NCBI GenBank assembly: GCA_902479095.1 | Contig: CABSNL010000010.1 | Location: 1-46,914 of the forward strand | Reading direction: 5' to 3' | DNA: 46,914 bases | Source: an uncultured Collinsella sp. | GTDB taxonomy: Bacteria; Actinomycetota; Coriobacteriia; Coriobacteriales; Coriobacteriaceae | Shown here: positions 18,894 to 26,437 of the stretch, one piece after another | How the letters are laid out: each line of letters opens with the position of its first letter | Position numbering within the stretch: the first letter of the stretch is position 1 | The notes under the pieces: model-generated | Told to the model about the DNA's origin: nothing | The model's input: the letters and a program-made list of their open reading frames with translations, nothing else | Database searches by the model: none | Position numbers and translations under genes: made by a program

Positions 18894-18928
18894 TTGCGTG
18901 GCCTTTCATGTTTGCTATACTGCTAGCA
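18894..18928 (+). promoter_or_regulatory. Toxin-antitoxin promoter with palindromic operator
   Basis: TTGCGT (18894-18899), a 16-bp spacer and TATACT (18916-18921) form a plausible sigma-A promoter. The perfect palindrome TGCTAGCA (18921-18928) overlaps the -10 and start region, as expected for an RHH antitoxin operator. Confidence 0.55.
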
Positions 18929-18945
18929 TGTAGAGAGGAGCCGCT

Positions 18946-19290
18946 ATGGGTACAGCAACGGTGCAGCTCAACACGCGAATTGATCCTATGCTCAAAGCCG
19001 GTGGCGATGCGGTCCTAACTCGCAATGGGTTGGGGCCGAGCGATGCCATTCGCGCGCTTTGGGTCTATCTTGTCGAGCATCAAGCGTTGCCGGGATTTAT
19101 GGTGGCGGATAAGCGTGAGGCACTCCGTGAGGAGAGCCTCGCCGAACAGGGGTGTGGCCTAGCTTTTTCCTCGTTGGGGCTGAGCGCGTCGGATTTCGCA
19201 TCGGCAGAATCTTCGGCGGAAGACTGGGATGCCGTACGAGATGATATGTATGACGCGATGATTGCCGACATAGAGGCGAATTGTCGATGA
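18946..19290 (+). CDS. RelB/DinJ-like antitoxin
   Basis: 114 aa. The N-terminal TVQLNTRIDPMLKAGGDAVL followed by LGPSDAIRALWVYLVEHQALP fits a ribbon-helix-helix antitoxin of the RelB/DinJ type. An acidic C-terminal half (SSAEDWDAVRDDMYDAMIAD) would bind and neutralise the toxin. Start ATG 18946 follows GAGAGGAG. Its stop overlaps the toxin start as ATGA, the usual coupling that keeps the antitoxin in excess. It is unusual that a RelB-like antitoxin is paired with a PIN toxin rather than RelE/YafQ. Confidence 0.83.
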   Translation: MGTATVQLNTRIDPMLKAGGDAVLTRNGLGPSDAIRALWVYLVEHQALPGFMVADKREALREESLAEQGCGLAFSSLGLSASDFASAESSAEDWDAVRDDMYDAMIADIEANCR

Positions 19291-19754
19291 TTGAGGCAAA
19301 GCGTCTCTTGGTAGATACGAACGTTTGGCTCGATTATTATCTGCAAGAGGGGGCGTTCGACGAAGCGAAGAGATTGGTTGAACTGGCCGAGGCGGGAAAG
19401 ATCGACCTTCTGTATGCGCCCACGACGGCAAAGGATGTGTTCTATATTTTGCCTCGGCGTCTAGCCCGACGGAATGCGAATGGGATTAACGTATCGTTTG
19501 CCCCGGCGTCATGGGCCTGCATCGAGCACATGATGCAGGTGGCAACTGCCTCTCCGCTTTCGTTGGCAGAATGCGAGATGGCGCGCATGCTTGGCAAGCG
19601 TATGCCGGATCTTGAAGACAACCTCATCATCGCTTCGGGCGAGACGGCGGATGTTGACTATGTGGTCACGAGCGACCGGCGCATGCTGGAGGCGATGCCC
19701 GAGGTGTGCTTGACACCTGCTCGCGCGGTCGAGATGATCGGGATCCTCGGCTAA
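19287..19754 (+). CDS. PIN-domain ribonuclease toxin (VapC-like)
   Basis: 155 aa. PIN-type acidic residues are visible: Asp10 in LLVDTNVWLDYY, Glu near residue 95 in LSLAECEMAR, Asp near 110 in MPDLEDNLIIASG and Asp near 127 in VVTSDRRML. It would cleave RNA, often tRNA, when free of the antitoxin. Start ATG 19287 overlaps the antitoxin stop; an upstream TTG 19281 is in frame but less likely. No second copy of this module is present. Confidence 0.85.
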   Translation: MIEAKRLLVDTNVWLDYYLQEGAFDEAKRLVELAEAGKIDLLYAPTTAKDVFYILPRRLARRNANGINVSFAPASWACIEHMMQVATASPLSLAECEMARMLGKRMPDLEDNLIIASGETADVDYVVTSDRRMLEAMPEVCLTPARAVEMIGILG

Positions 19755-19819
19755 CCTTGTCTGTCTCGTTTCGCTATCATATGGGGCATTGTGAACCTCG
19801 TACAACTTTGGAGGACAGT

Positions 19820-20287
19820 ATGGCGGATAACGCCGAGATGCTATTCTCGCCTGAGCTGGTGTTTTTTGATTGGGAGTGTGCGACGCCGGATGAGGTGTTC
19901 GCGCGGCTTGAGGGCGAGCTTGCACCACGTGGCTACATTGCATCCGGTTGGCTCGACGCCGTTCGCACGCGCGAGGATGCCTATCCCACGGGTCTTGCCA
20001 TGCCGGCGGCAAACATTGCCATTCCGCATACCGATCTGGGGTTTGTGGCCAAGCCCTATATCGCGGTGGTGAAGCCCGCCGCGCCCGTGACATTCAACGC
20101 TATGGCTGGCATGGGCGCTCCGGTGCCGGCGCAGATCGTCATCAATCTGGGCATCGCCGAGCCGGGCGGCCAGGTCGAGGCCCTGCAGGCGCTCATGAAC
20201 ATCTTTATGTACGCCGATGCCGCAGCCGACGTGCTCGGCCAGACCACGTCCCAGGGCATGGTCGACGCCATCCGCCGTCACTTCTAA
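19820..20287 (+). CDS. PTS EIIA-like protein (fructose/galactitol type)
   Basis: 155 aa with the EIIA fold. The phosphorylatable His is probably His70 in NIAIPHTDLGF; the C-terminal helix is VEALQALMNIFMYADAAADV. No EIIB or EIIC gene is adjacent, so it is either a remote part of a galactitol-type permease or a regulatory phosphoacceptor. Start ATG 19820 follows TTTGGAGGACAG. A TATCAT hexamer (19776-19781) may be its -10. GC content returns to the high genome level here. Confidence 0.82.
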   Translation: MADNAEMLFSPELVFFDWECATPDEVFARLEGELAPRGYIASGWLDAVRTREDAYPTGLAMPAANIAIPHTDLGFVAKPYIAVVKPAAPVTFNAMAGMGAPVPAQIVINLGIAEPGGQVEALQALMNIFMYADAAADVLGQTTSQGMVDAIRRHF

Positions 20288-20305
20288 GGTGGGGCTGAGT
20301 CGGCA

Positions 20306-20446
20306 CTTGGGGACGTTCCTTTTCTGCCGGCACTTGGGGACTGTCCCTAACTGCCGGCAGAAAAGGAACGTCCCTAACTGCCGGCTGCCAGAGCTGTCCC
20401 CTTTGCACCAAAATGGTGCAGATTAACCTGTCCCCAATGCACCAAG
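20306..20446. repeat. Compound palindromic repeat with GGGGAC / GTCCC cores
   Basis: Positions 20312-20332 and 20352-20372 are exact reverse complements (21 bp, start GACGTTCCTTTTCTGCCGGC), with a loop containing GGGGACTGTCCC. Outer arms CGGCA and TGCCG surround it. A second hairpin, GCACCA AAA TGGTGC (20405-20419), lies between two CTGTCCCC / CCTGTCCCC words. Confidence 0.85.
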
Positions 20447-20511
20447 CGTGCCGCGGGGGCTGCGTTGTGACACAATGGCGTTTGTTCGATTCGTTATGCG
20501 AAAGGCCAACT

Positions 20512-21732
20512 ATGGCAAATAAGAAAAAGAACTCCGAGGCCGCGCCGACGCCCGAGCAGCAGGCTCGCGCCGCCTCTAGCTCTCGTAAGAAGCAGCGCAA
20601 GACCCGCGTGTCCAAGACCGTTAAGGTCGTTCTGGTGGTCATCGGCGTGCTGGCGATGCTGCTTTCCGTCTCGGCGATGGCGTGCTCCGGCCTGATGTCG
20701 CAGGCCGAGGACACCTCGGGCTACAAGCTGACCGGCGGTGTCGCTGCTACTATCAACGGCACCAACCTCACCGAGGACACCGTGACCAAGCAGATCATGA
20801 GCATGCGTACGTCCTACGGCTACACCAAGGACAAGGACTGGGCACAGTACCTGGTCGACAGCGACCTCACGCCCAAGAAGTACCGCAAGCAGCTTATCGA
20901 CTCCTACGCGCAGCAGATTCTGCTTCAACAGGCACAGAAGGAGAACGGCGTGACGGTGTCGGACGAGGAGGTCGAGAAGGCTTGGAAGGACGCGTGCAAG
21001 AGCGCGGGCGGTGCCAAGGCCTTTAAGAAGACGCTTAAGACCTATGGCTACACCGAGGACACCTACAAGGACTCGCTCAAGGAGAGCCTGGCACAGCAAA
21101 AGCTCAAGGATGCCGTGGCGCCCACCAGCAAGCCCAAGGACAGCGAGATCGTCGATTACATCAATGAGAACCTGTCCAACTATAACGATGCCCGTCGTTC
21201 GTCGAATATCCTGATCAAGGTCGATTCTGACGCTTCCGACGAAGACAAGGCTGTCGCCAAGGCCAAGGCGCAGGAGTGTCTGGACAAGATCAACTCCGGT
21301 GAGCTGAGCTTTGAGGACGCCGTTGAGCAGTACTCCGAGGACACCGGTTCCAAGGAGAAGAAGGGCGATGTGGGCTGGGATAAGCTCACCACTTTCGTCG
21401 ACAGCTACCAGACGGCGCTCGAGGGGCTCAACAAGGGCGATGTGAGCGAAGTCGTCGAGTCGACCTATGGTTACCACATCATCAAGTGCACCGACTACTT
21501 CCATGTCGATAATCAGGTCGATGACATCAGCCAGGTGCCCAAGGCCATCAAGAAGTACGTCTCCAACGTGGTGAAGACGCAGGCGGCCAGTACTGCATAC
21601 AGCGAGTGGCTGGAGCAGTACAAGAAGGACGCCGACATTACCGTCAACCCCATGCCCAAGGACGTACCCTATAACGTGAGTCTGAAGGGCGTCACCAAGA
21701 GCTCGACCGACGATTCGTCGACGACTGAGTAA
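20512..21732 (+). CDS. PrsA/SurA-type parvulin foldase
   Basis: 406 aa. A basic cytoplasmic N-terminus (1-45) precedes one hydrophobic segment (VVLVVIGVLAMLLSVSAMAC). The Cys at the end could be a lipobox (AMAC, non-canonical) or just the end of an anchor. A SurA_N-like helical region (about 70-220) and a PPIC rotamase domain (about 230-335; RSSNILIKV, EQYSEDTGS, GDVGWDKL, TYGYHIIKC) follow. It would help secreted proteins fold outside the membrane. Start ATG 20512 follows GAAAGG; TTGTGA (20465-20470) is a possible -35. Confidence 0.88.
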   Translation: MANKKKNSEAAPTPEQQARAASSSRKKQRKTRVSKTVKVVLVVIGVLAMLLSVSAMACSGLMSQAEDTSGYKLTGGVAATINGTNLTEDTVTKQIMSMRTSYGYTKDKDWAQYLVDSDLTPKKYRKQLIDSYAQQILLQQAQKENGVTVSDEEVEKAWKDACKSAGGAKAFKKTLKTYGYTEDTYKDSLKESLAQQKLKDAVAPTSKPKDSEIVDYINENLSNYNDARRSSNILIKVDSDASDEDKAVAKAKAQECLDKINSGELSFEDAVEQYSEDTGSKEKKGDVGWDKLTTFVDSYQTALEGLNKGDVSEVVESTYGYHIIKCTDYFHVDNQVDDISQVPKAIKKYVSNVVKTQAASTAYSEWLEQYKKDADITVNPMPKDVPYNVSLKGVTKSSTDDSSTTE

Positions 21733-21737
21733 TCATG

Positions 21738-21763
21738 GGGCGGTGCTCGCGCGAGTGCCGCCC
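21738..21763 (+). terminator. GC-rich hairpin after the foldase gene
   Basis: GGGCGGTGCTCGC and GCGAGTGCCGCCC form a stem with a central 2-bp mismatch. There is no T-run, so it may attenuate rather than stop transcription into the next gene 24 bp away. Confidence 0.45.
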
Positions 21764-21786
21764 ACGCTATTAGAGAGGATTTGCAG

Positions 21787-22230
21787 ATGACCAACGAAGA
21801 GCTGCAGAAAGAAATGATCGCGGCCATGAAGGCCAAGGACAAGGTTCGCCTGTCCATCATTCGCCAGGTTAAGGCCGAGGTGAAGAATATCGAGGTTAAC
21901 GAGCGCCGCGATGTGACCGAGGAAGACGTCAACAGCATGATCAAGCGTCTGATCAAGCAGACGAGCGAGACGCTGGAGATGTCCATCAAGGCCGGCAACG
22001 ACCAAGAGCGTACCGACAACCTGACCGAGCAGGTCAAGATTCTGGAAAGCCTGCTGCCCGCGCAGGTTTCGGGCGAGGAGCTCGAGGCCCTGATCGAGCA
22101 GGTCATCGCCGAGCTGGGCGCCACGTCCAAGAAGCAGATGGGCCAGGTCATGGGTGCCCTGGGCAAGGCCACCGGCGGCAACTTCGATAAGCCGGCCGCC
22201 GCAAAGATCGTCGGAGCCAAACTAGCGTAG
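21787..22230 (+). CDS. GatB/YqeY domain protein
   Basis: 147 aa, the normal length of stand-alone YqeY proteins. An N-terminal helical part (EELQKEMIAAMKAKDKVRLS) is followed by a GatB-tail-like domain (LESLLPAQVSGEELEALIEQ, then KKQMGQVMGALGKATGG). Homology to the tRNA-binding tail of GatB suggests tRNA contact; the physiological role is not settled. Start ATG 21787 follows AGAGAGGA. It probably shares a transcript with the foldase. Confidence 0.93.
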   Translation: MTNEELQKEMIAAMKAKDKVRLSIIRQVKAEVKNIEVNERRDVTEEDVNSMIKRLIKQTSETLEMSIKAGNDQERTDNLTEQVKILESLLPAQVSGEELEALIEQVIAELGATSKKQMGQVMGALGKATGGNFDKPAAAKIVGAKLA

Positions 22231-22257
22231 GGGCCGAGCGGTACATAGTTGATGTTG

Positions 22258-22291
22258 AGGGGGCGTGACCATTGCGGTCGCGCCCCTTTTT
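22258..22291 (+). terminator. Rho-independent terminator after yqeY
   Basis: GGGGGCGTGACC, loop ATTG and CGGTCGCGCCCC with a single mismatch are followed by TTTTT. Confidence 0.92.
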
Positions 22292-22303
22292 GCTGGCTGG
22301 GCA

Positions 22304-22370
22304 CTCATTGGGGGCAGGCTTAAATGAGTGCCCAATGAGCAGGTACTCATTTAAGCCTGCCCCCAATGAG
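22304..22370. repeat. Inverted repeat with perfect 26-bp arms
   Basis: Positions 22304-22329 and 22345-22370 are exact reverse complements, starting CTCATTGGGGGCAGGCTTAA. The 15-nt loop GCCCAATGAGCAGGT repeats the arm-end word CAATGAG. Word content (GGGGGCAGG, CCTGCCCCC) is related to the GGGGACAG core of other repeats here. It lies between the yqeY terminator and the ABC importer promoter. Confidence 0.88.
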
Positions 22371-22486
22371 CGCCAACGAGCAGGTGGAAGGTTGCGGGTT
22401 CTTTACGGGAATGTAGTGTGGGCTGCGGAAACGCGGTTCTTTCCGTACAATAGTTCAACTCGTGTAAACGCAGGGAAGGGACATTC

Positions 22487-23218
22487 ATGGCAGACATGAT
22501 CGAGATCAAGCATCTCAACAAGTACTTTGGCGACCTGCATGTGCTCAAAGATATCAATCTCACCGTCAAGCGCGGCGAGAAGCTCGTAATGATCGGGCCT
22601 TCCGGTTCGGGTAAGTCGACGCTCATCCGTTGCGTCGATTATCTGGAGGAGCCCACGTCGGGCGAGGTCGTCATCGACGGTACGCCGCTCACCAAAAAGA
22701 ACCATCTGGAGATGGCTCGCAAGTACAGCTCCATGGTGTTTCAGCAGTTCAACCTGTATCCCAACATGACGGTGCTCGGCAACCTGACGCTCGCGCCCAT
22801 CAAGCTGCAAAAGAAGAGCAAGGAGGAGGCGACCGAGATCGCCATCGCCGCGCTCAAGCGCGTCGGCATGGCGCATAAGGCCGGCGAGTATCCGCAGAAT
22901 CTCTCGGGCGGCCAGCAGCAGCGCATCGCCATCGCCCGTGCCCTGTGCACCAAGCAGCCCATCATCCTGTTTGACGAACCGACCTCGGCGCTCGACCCCG
23001 AGATGGTCCAGGAGGTTCTGGACGTTATGATTGAGCTCGCGCAGGAGGACATCACCATGATCTGCGTGACGCACGAGATGGGCTTTGCGCGCCAGGTGGC
23101 CGACCGCGTCATCTTTATGGAGGACGGCCGCATTCTGGAGGAGGGCACGCCCGAGCACTTCTTCGATAACCCCGAGAACCCGCGCTGCCGCGAGTTCCTG
23201 TCCAAGATTCTGCACTAG
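22487..23218 (+). CDS. Polar amino-acid ABC importer ATPase (GlnQ-like)
   Basis: 243 aa. Walker A GPSGSGKST (about 37-45), Q-loop VFQQFNLYPN, signature LSGGQQQR, Walker B ILFDEPTSALDP and switch His in VTHEMGFA are intact. It energises the permeases encoded two and three genes downstream. A TACAAT -10 (22446-22451) with CTGCGG 17 bp upstream is the likely operon promoter. Start ATG 22487 follows GGGAAGGG. The substrate class (glutamine, glutamate or similar) is inferred from family resemblance only. Confidence 0.94.
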   Translation: MADMIEIKHLNKYFGDLHVLKDINLTVKRGEKLVMIGPSGSGKSTLIRCVDYLEEPTSGEVVIDGTPLTKKNHLEMARKYSSMVFQQFNLYPNMTVLGNLTLAPIKLQKKSKEEATEIAIAALKRVGMAHKAGEYPQNLSGGQQQRIAIARALCTKQPIILFDEPTSALDPEMVQEVLDVMIELAQEDITMICVTHEMGFARQVADRVIFMEDGRILEEGTPEHFFDNPENPRCREFLSKILH

Positions 23219-23226
23219 GCGCGGTG

Positions 23227-24102
23227 ATGGACATGACGGATATGACGAGGGCGGCCGTGTCGCGCCGTCACTTTTTGCAGCTGGCTGGCGCCAGCATGCT
23301 TGCGCTGACGGGGACCGCGCTTACCGGTTGCGGCAACTCCACCAGCGGCGAGGGCTCCGACAAGGGGTCCAAGCTTGCGGCCATCAAATCGCGTGGCCAC
23401 CTGAATGCCGGCGTTAAGAAGGATGTTCCCGGCTACGGCTATTACGACACCGCCAAGGGCCGCTTTGAGGGCATGGAAGTCGATTTGTGCTATCAGATCG
23501 CCGCTGCTGTCTTTGACGTGAGCTACAAGGAGGCCCGCGCCCAGGAGCTTGTCGAGTTTACCGACGTAACGCCCAAGACACGCGGCCCGCTGATCGATAA
23601 CGGCCAACTCGACGTGGTCGCGGCGACCTACACCATCACCGACGAGCGCAAGAAGAGCTGGGATTTCTCGACGCCGTACCGCACCGACTACGTGGGGCTC
23701 ATGGTCAAGAAGCGTTCGGGCTTTACCTCGATTGAGGATCTGGACGGCAAGGTCATTGGTGTGAGCCAGGGTGCCACCACGCAGGGCCTGATCGAGCAGA
23801 TGATCAAGGACAACGGCTTTAGCTGCAAGCCAGAGTTTAGGGCCTTTAGCGGCTACCCCATCATCAAGAGCTCGCTCGACGCCGGCAATATCGACGTCTT
23901 TGCCATGGACCGCTCCACGCTGGCCGGTTACATGAACGAGACCGTTGAGCTGCTGCAGCCCGAGGTCAAGTTTGGCGAGCAGGGCTACGGCGTGGCGACC
24001 AAGAAGGGCTGCGACCTTTCGGCCGTGGTCGATCAGGTGATTTGCGATCGCCTGGCCGACGGCTGGCTCGACCAAGAGGTCAAGACCTGGGGTCTTGTAT
24101 AG
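23227..24102 (+). CDS. Amino-acid ABC importer substrate-binding lipoprotein
   Basis: 291 aa. The signal has a twin-arginine motif (SRRHFLQLAG) and a lipobox LTGC, so it is a Tat-type membrane-anchored lipoprotein. The SBP_bac_3 domain follows (RGHLNAGVKKDVPGYGYYD, FEGMEVDLCYQIA, DVTPKTRGPLIDNGQLDVV, TYTITDERKKSWDFSTPY). The Arg and Asp of this last region normally hold the amino-acid carboxyl and amino groups. Start ATG 23227 lies 8 bp after the ATPase stop; further in-frame ATGs at 23233 and 23242 are possible and no strong ribosome site is present. It is part of the four-gene importer. Confidence 0.93.
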   Translation: MDMTDMTRAAVSRRHFLQLAGASMLALTGTALTGCGNSTSGEGSDKGSKLAAIKSRGHLNAGVKKDVPGYGYYDTAKGRFEGMEVDLCYQIAAAVFDVSYKEARAQELVEFTDVTPKTRGPLIDNGQLDVVAATYTITDERKKSWDFSTPYRTDYVGLMVKKRSGFTSIEDLDGKVIGVSQGATTQGLIEQMIKDNGFSCKPEFRAFSGYPIIKSSLDAGNIDVFAMDRSTLAGYMNETVELLQPEVKFGEQGYGVATKKGCDLSAVVDQVICDRLADGWLDQEVKTWGLV

Positions 24103-24127
24103 GCGCATCGTCCAAGGAAGGAATCAA

Positions 24128-24874
24128 ATGCTCGAAGGATTATTTGACGCCGACCGTTGGTCGACGACATTTCAAAACATGGGGCCCTTCTGGGAGGGCT
24201 TTGGCGTGACGCTGCAAGTGGTCGTTGCCGGCCTGCTGCTGTCGCTGGTGCTGGGCACGCTGCTGGGCGTGTTCTCTACCACTCGCTCGCGCGTGCTGCG
24301 CGCCATAAGCCGCGTGTACGTGGAGTTTTACCAGAACACCCCGTTGCCCGTGCAGGTGCTCTTTATGTACATGGCCGGTCCGCAGTTTTTGCAGGCCATA
24401 ACCGGTGCCGATCAGCCGGTGCGTATCGCGCCGTTCGTGCTGGGCTTCTTGGGCGTGGGCCTGTATCACGCTGCCTACATTTCGGAGGTCATCCGCACTG
24501 GTATCGAGGCGGTTCCGCGCGGTCAGATGGAGGCGGCCCAGAGCCAGGGCTTCACCCGTGCGCAGGCGTACTGGTACATCGTGCTGCCCCAGACATTCAA
24601 GATCATTCTGCCGCCGCTGTGTAATCAGGCGCTCAACCTGGTCAAGAATACATCGGTGCTGGCGCTTGTGGCCGGCGGCGACCTTATGTACCGTTCCGAC
24701 AACTTTGTGAGTCTGTACGGTTACCTGCAGGGATACATCGTCTGCTGCCTTATGTACTTCATCATCTGCTTTCCGCTCGCCATGCTGGTGCAGTGGCTCG
24801 AGCGCCGCTCCAAGGAGCGTCCGCGCGGCGTGAGCCTGGCCGAGCTGGGGCTCGACAACGTAGAGGAGGCCTAG
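24128..24874 (+). CDS. Amino-acid ABC importer permease 1
   Basis: 248 aa, HisM/GlnP type, with about five membrane helices. An N-terminal FWEGFGVTLQVVVAGLLLSL marks the entry of the first helix; YVEFYQNTPLPVQVLFMYM is the family NTP motif. The EAA loop (EAAQSQGFTRAQAYWYIVLP) binds the ATPase. Start ATG 24128 follows AAGGAAGG. The next permease starts 3 bp after the stop, so both subunits form the heteromeric channel. Confidence 0.93.
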   Translation: MLEGLFDADRWSTTFQNMGPFWEGFGVTLQVVVAGLLLSLVLGTLLGVFSTTRSRVLRAISRVYVEFYQNTPLPVQVLFMYMAGPQFLQAITGADQPVRIAPFVLGFLGVGLYHAAYISEVIRTGIEAVPRGQMEAAQSQGFTRAQAYWYIVLPQTFKIILPPLCNQALNLVKNTSVLALVAGGDLMYRSDNFVSLYGYLQGYIVCCLMYFIICFPLAMLVQWLERRSKERPRGVSLAELGLDNVEEA

Positions 24875-24877
24875 CGC

Positions 24878-25516
24878 ATGGAAATCTTCAACGCGACCAA
24901 CCTGCTCTACATTTGGGGCGGCTTTGTTAAGACGATCGAGATCTCGGCGCTGTCGATCTTTTTCTCGCTCATCTTTGGCACGGTGCTGGCGCTCGTTAAG
25001 AGCTATGCGCCCCGCCCGTTCCGTATTTTGGTGAGCGCCTATATCGAGTTGTTCCGTTGCACGCCGAACCTGCTGTGGATCCTGTTTATCTACTTTACGG
25101 TGCAGGGTCTGGACATTGTGATTTCGACCATCGCCTTTACGCTGTTTACCAGCGCTGTTATGGCCGAGATTGTGCGCGGCGGCCTCAACTCGATTCCGCG
25201 CGGCCAGTTTGAGGCAGCGCAGAGCCAGGGCTTTGGCTTCTTTGCCACCATGCGCTACATCATTCTGCCGCAGACGTTTAAGACGATCATTCCGGCGCTG
25301 TTTAGCCAGTGCACGACCGTCATCAAGGACAGCTCGTATCTTTCGGGCATTAACGTGGCCGAGCTCATGTACACGGCAAACGTCGTGATGGCCCACGCGA
25401 TCGACCTGTCGCAGGTTCTTATGCTCTACGGCCTGGTGTTTGCGATGTACTTTGTACTCAACTTTGGTATCTCGTTGCTGGTGAGGGCATATCAACGCCG
25501 CATCGTGGCCGCATAG
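24878..25516 (+). CDS. Amino-acid ABC importer permease 2
   Basis: 212 aa, same family as the upstream permease, with FVKTIEISALSIFFSLIFGT, the motif ELFRCTPNLLWILFI and the EAA loop FEAAQSQGFGFFATMRYIIL. It ends the importer operon. Start ATG 24878 follows GAGGAGGCC in the tail of the preceding gene. The 106-bp palindrome starting at the stop codon probably defines the transcript end. Confidence 0.93.
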   Translation: MEIFNATNLLYIWGGFVKTIEISALSIFFSLIFGTVLALVKSYAPRPFRILVSAYIELFRCTPNLLWILFIYFTVQGLDIVISTIAFTLFTSAVMAEIVRGGLNSIPRGQFEAAQSQGFGFFATMRYIILPQTFKTIIPALFSQCTTVIKDSSYLSGINVAELMYTANVVMAHAIDLSQVLMLYGLVFAMYFVLNFGISLLVRAYQRRIVAA

Positions 25517-25622
25517 TCCTGCTTCCCCAAGCACGGCACCTTGCCCCTCAATCGTCGCTTGCGTACATTTAGTACGCGGCGCTCCTCTTTCGGGGCAATC
25601 TGCCGCACTTGGGAAACCAGGA
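25517..25622. repeat. 106-bp imperfect nested inverted repeat
   Basis: Outer parts TCCTG...CAGGA, CCCAAG...CTTGGG, GGCA...TGCC and TTGCCCC...GGGGCAA pair in register with short bulges. The apex GCGTACATTTAGTACGC (25561-25577) is itself a hairpin. There is no T-run. It resembles 4990-5074 in design: a long bulged stem placed directly after an operon. Confidence 0.75.
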
Positions 25623-25687
25623 CGGCCGTAAGTGACAAAATGGGAATCAGGAATCGCCTATTTCTCATTTGTTAGAAAGGAATCGCG

Positions 25688-26311
25688 ATGAGCGATCTGG
25701 AGAATAAGAAGAATCCTGTGGTCATTACCATCGCGCGCGACTTTGGCGCCGAGGGCCACGAGATTGGTCGCATGCTTGCCGACGAGCTGGGGATTCCACT
25801 GTATGACAACGAGCTACTGGTGCGCGCATCGCTGCGTGCGGGTGAGTCGCTCGATAAGATGGCCGCCTATGACGAACGTCTGGCCGTGGAGAACATGGCG
25901 TTTCTGCCCGACCGCTACGATGCGCGTTCGTACTCGGACAAGCTGTTCCAAAAGATGAGCCAGGTGATTTTGGATCTGGGCGAGACCGAGAGCTGCATTA
26001 TCGAGGGCCGCCTGTCCGATTACCTGCTGCGTAACAACCCCAACCACATTGCCGTGCTGGTGACCGCACCCTTTGAGGATCGCGTCGAGATCGTGCGCAA
26101 AAAGCGCGGCCTTAACAAAAAGAAGGGCGCCAAGCTGGTCAAGCAGCAGCAGAAGGCGCGCGAGGCGTTCTATAAGCGCTACAGCGCCGGAAAGTGGAAG
26201 ATGACGAGCGGCAAGGACATCGTCGTCAACCGCGCCAAGCTGGGCCGCGAGGGCTGCAAAGACGTTATCGCCGCAGCCTACCGCTACAAGGTGGCGCAGT
26301 TCGAAGGCTAG
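25688..26311 (+). CDS. Cytidylate-kinase-like family protein
   Basis: 207 aa. It starts VVITIARDFGAEGHEIGRML, the modified P-loop region (G-x-E-G-H) of the PF13189 cytidylate-kinase-like family rather than true Cmk. The later IIEGRLSDYLL, VLVTAPFEDRVEIV and basic lid GLNKKKGAKLVKQQQKAR fit that family. The substrate is unknown. Start ATG 25688 follows GAAAGGAATCGCG. The gene stands alone between the importer palindrome and a convergent nfnAB operon. Confidence 0.85.
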   Translation: MSDLENKKNPVVITIARDFGAEGHEIGRMLADELGIPLYDNELLVRASLRAGESLDKMAAYDERLAVENMAFLPDRYDARSYSDKLFQKMSQVILDLGETESCIIEGRLSDYLLRNNPNHIAVLVTAPFEDRVEIVRKKRGLNKKKGAKLVKQQQKAREAFYKRYSAGKWKMTSGKDIVVNRAKLGREGCKDVIAAAYRYKVAQFEG

Positions 26312-26320
26312 CCGACCAAA

Positions 26321-26355
26321 ACCACCGCAAAGGGGACAGACACCTTTGCGGTGGT
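26321..26355. repeat. Palindromic repeat with GGGGACAG core
   Basis: ACCACCGCAAAGG (26321-26333) and CCTTTGCGGTGGT (26343-26355) are exact complements around GGACAGACA. The arm-loop junction reads AAAGGGGACAG, as on the - strand at 20390-20405. Confidence 0.85.
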
Positions 26356-26373
26356 AGGGCGATCAGCATAGAA

Positions 26374-26409
26374 AAAGTCCCCGCCGGGCGTGTGCTCGAC
26401 GGGGACTTT
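26374..26409. terminator. Bidirectional terminator between convergent genes
   Basis: AAAGTCCCCG (26374-26383) and CGGGGACTTT (26400-26409) enclose a GC-rich loop with CGGGCG and GCTCG. A-tract and T-tract flank it on both sides. Confidence 0.85.
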
Positions 26410-26437
26410 GCCGTTTGGTGGCTAGCGCTGTAGGTGA

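Noticed and set aside
20306..20446. CRISPR-like repeats in the 20.3-kb spacer
   Set aside because: The repeated words are inverted rather than direct and there are no regularly spaced spacers; it is a palindromic repeat.
25662..25675. Fifth Crp/Fnr dyad TTCTCATTTGTTAG before the cytidylate-kinase-like gene
   Set aside because: Each half-site has a mismatch and it lies only 12 bp before the start codon, where no promoter could use it as an activator site.
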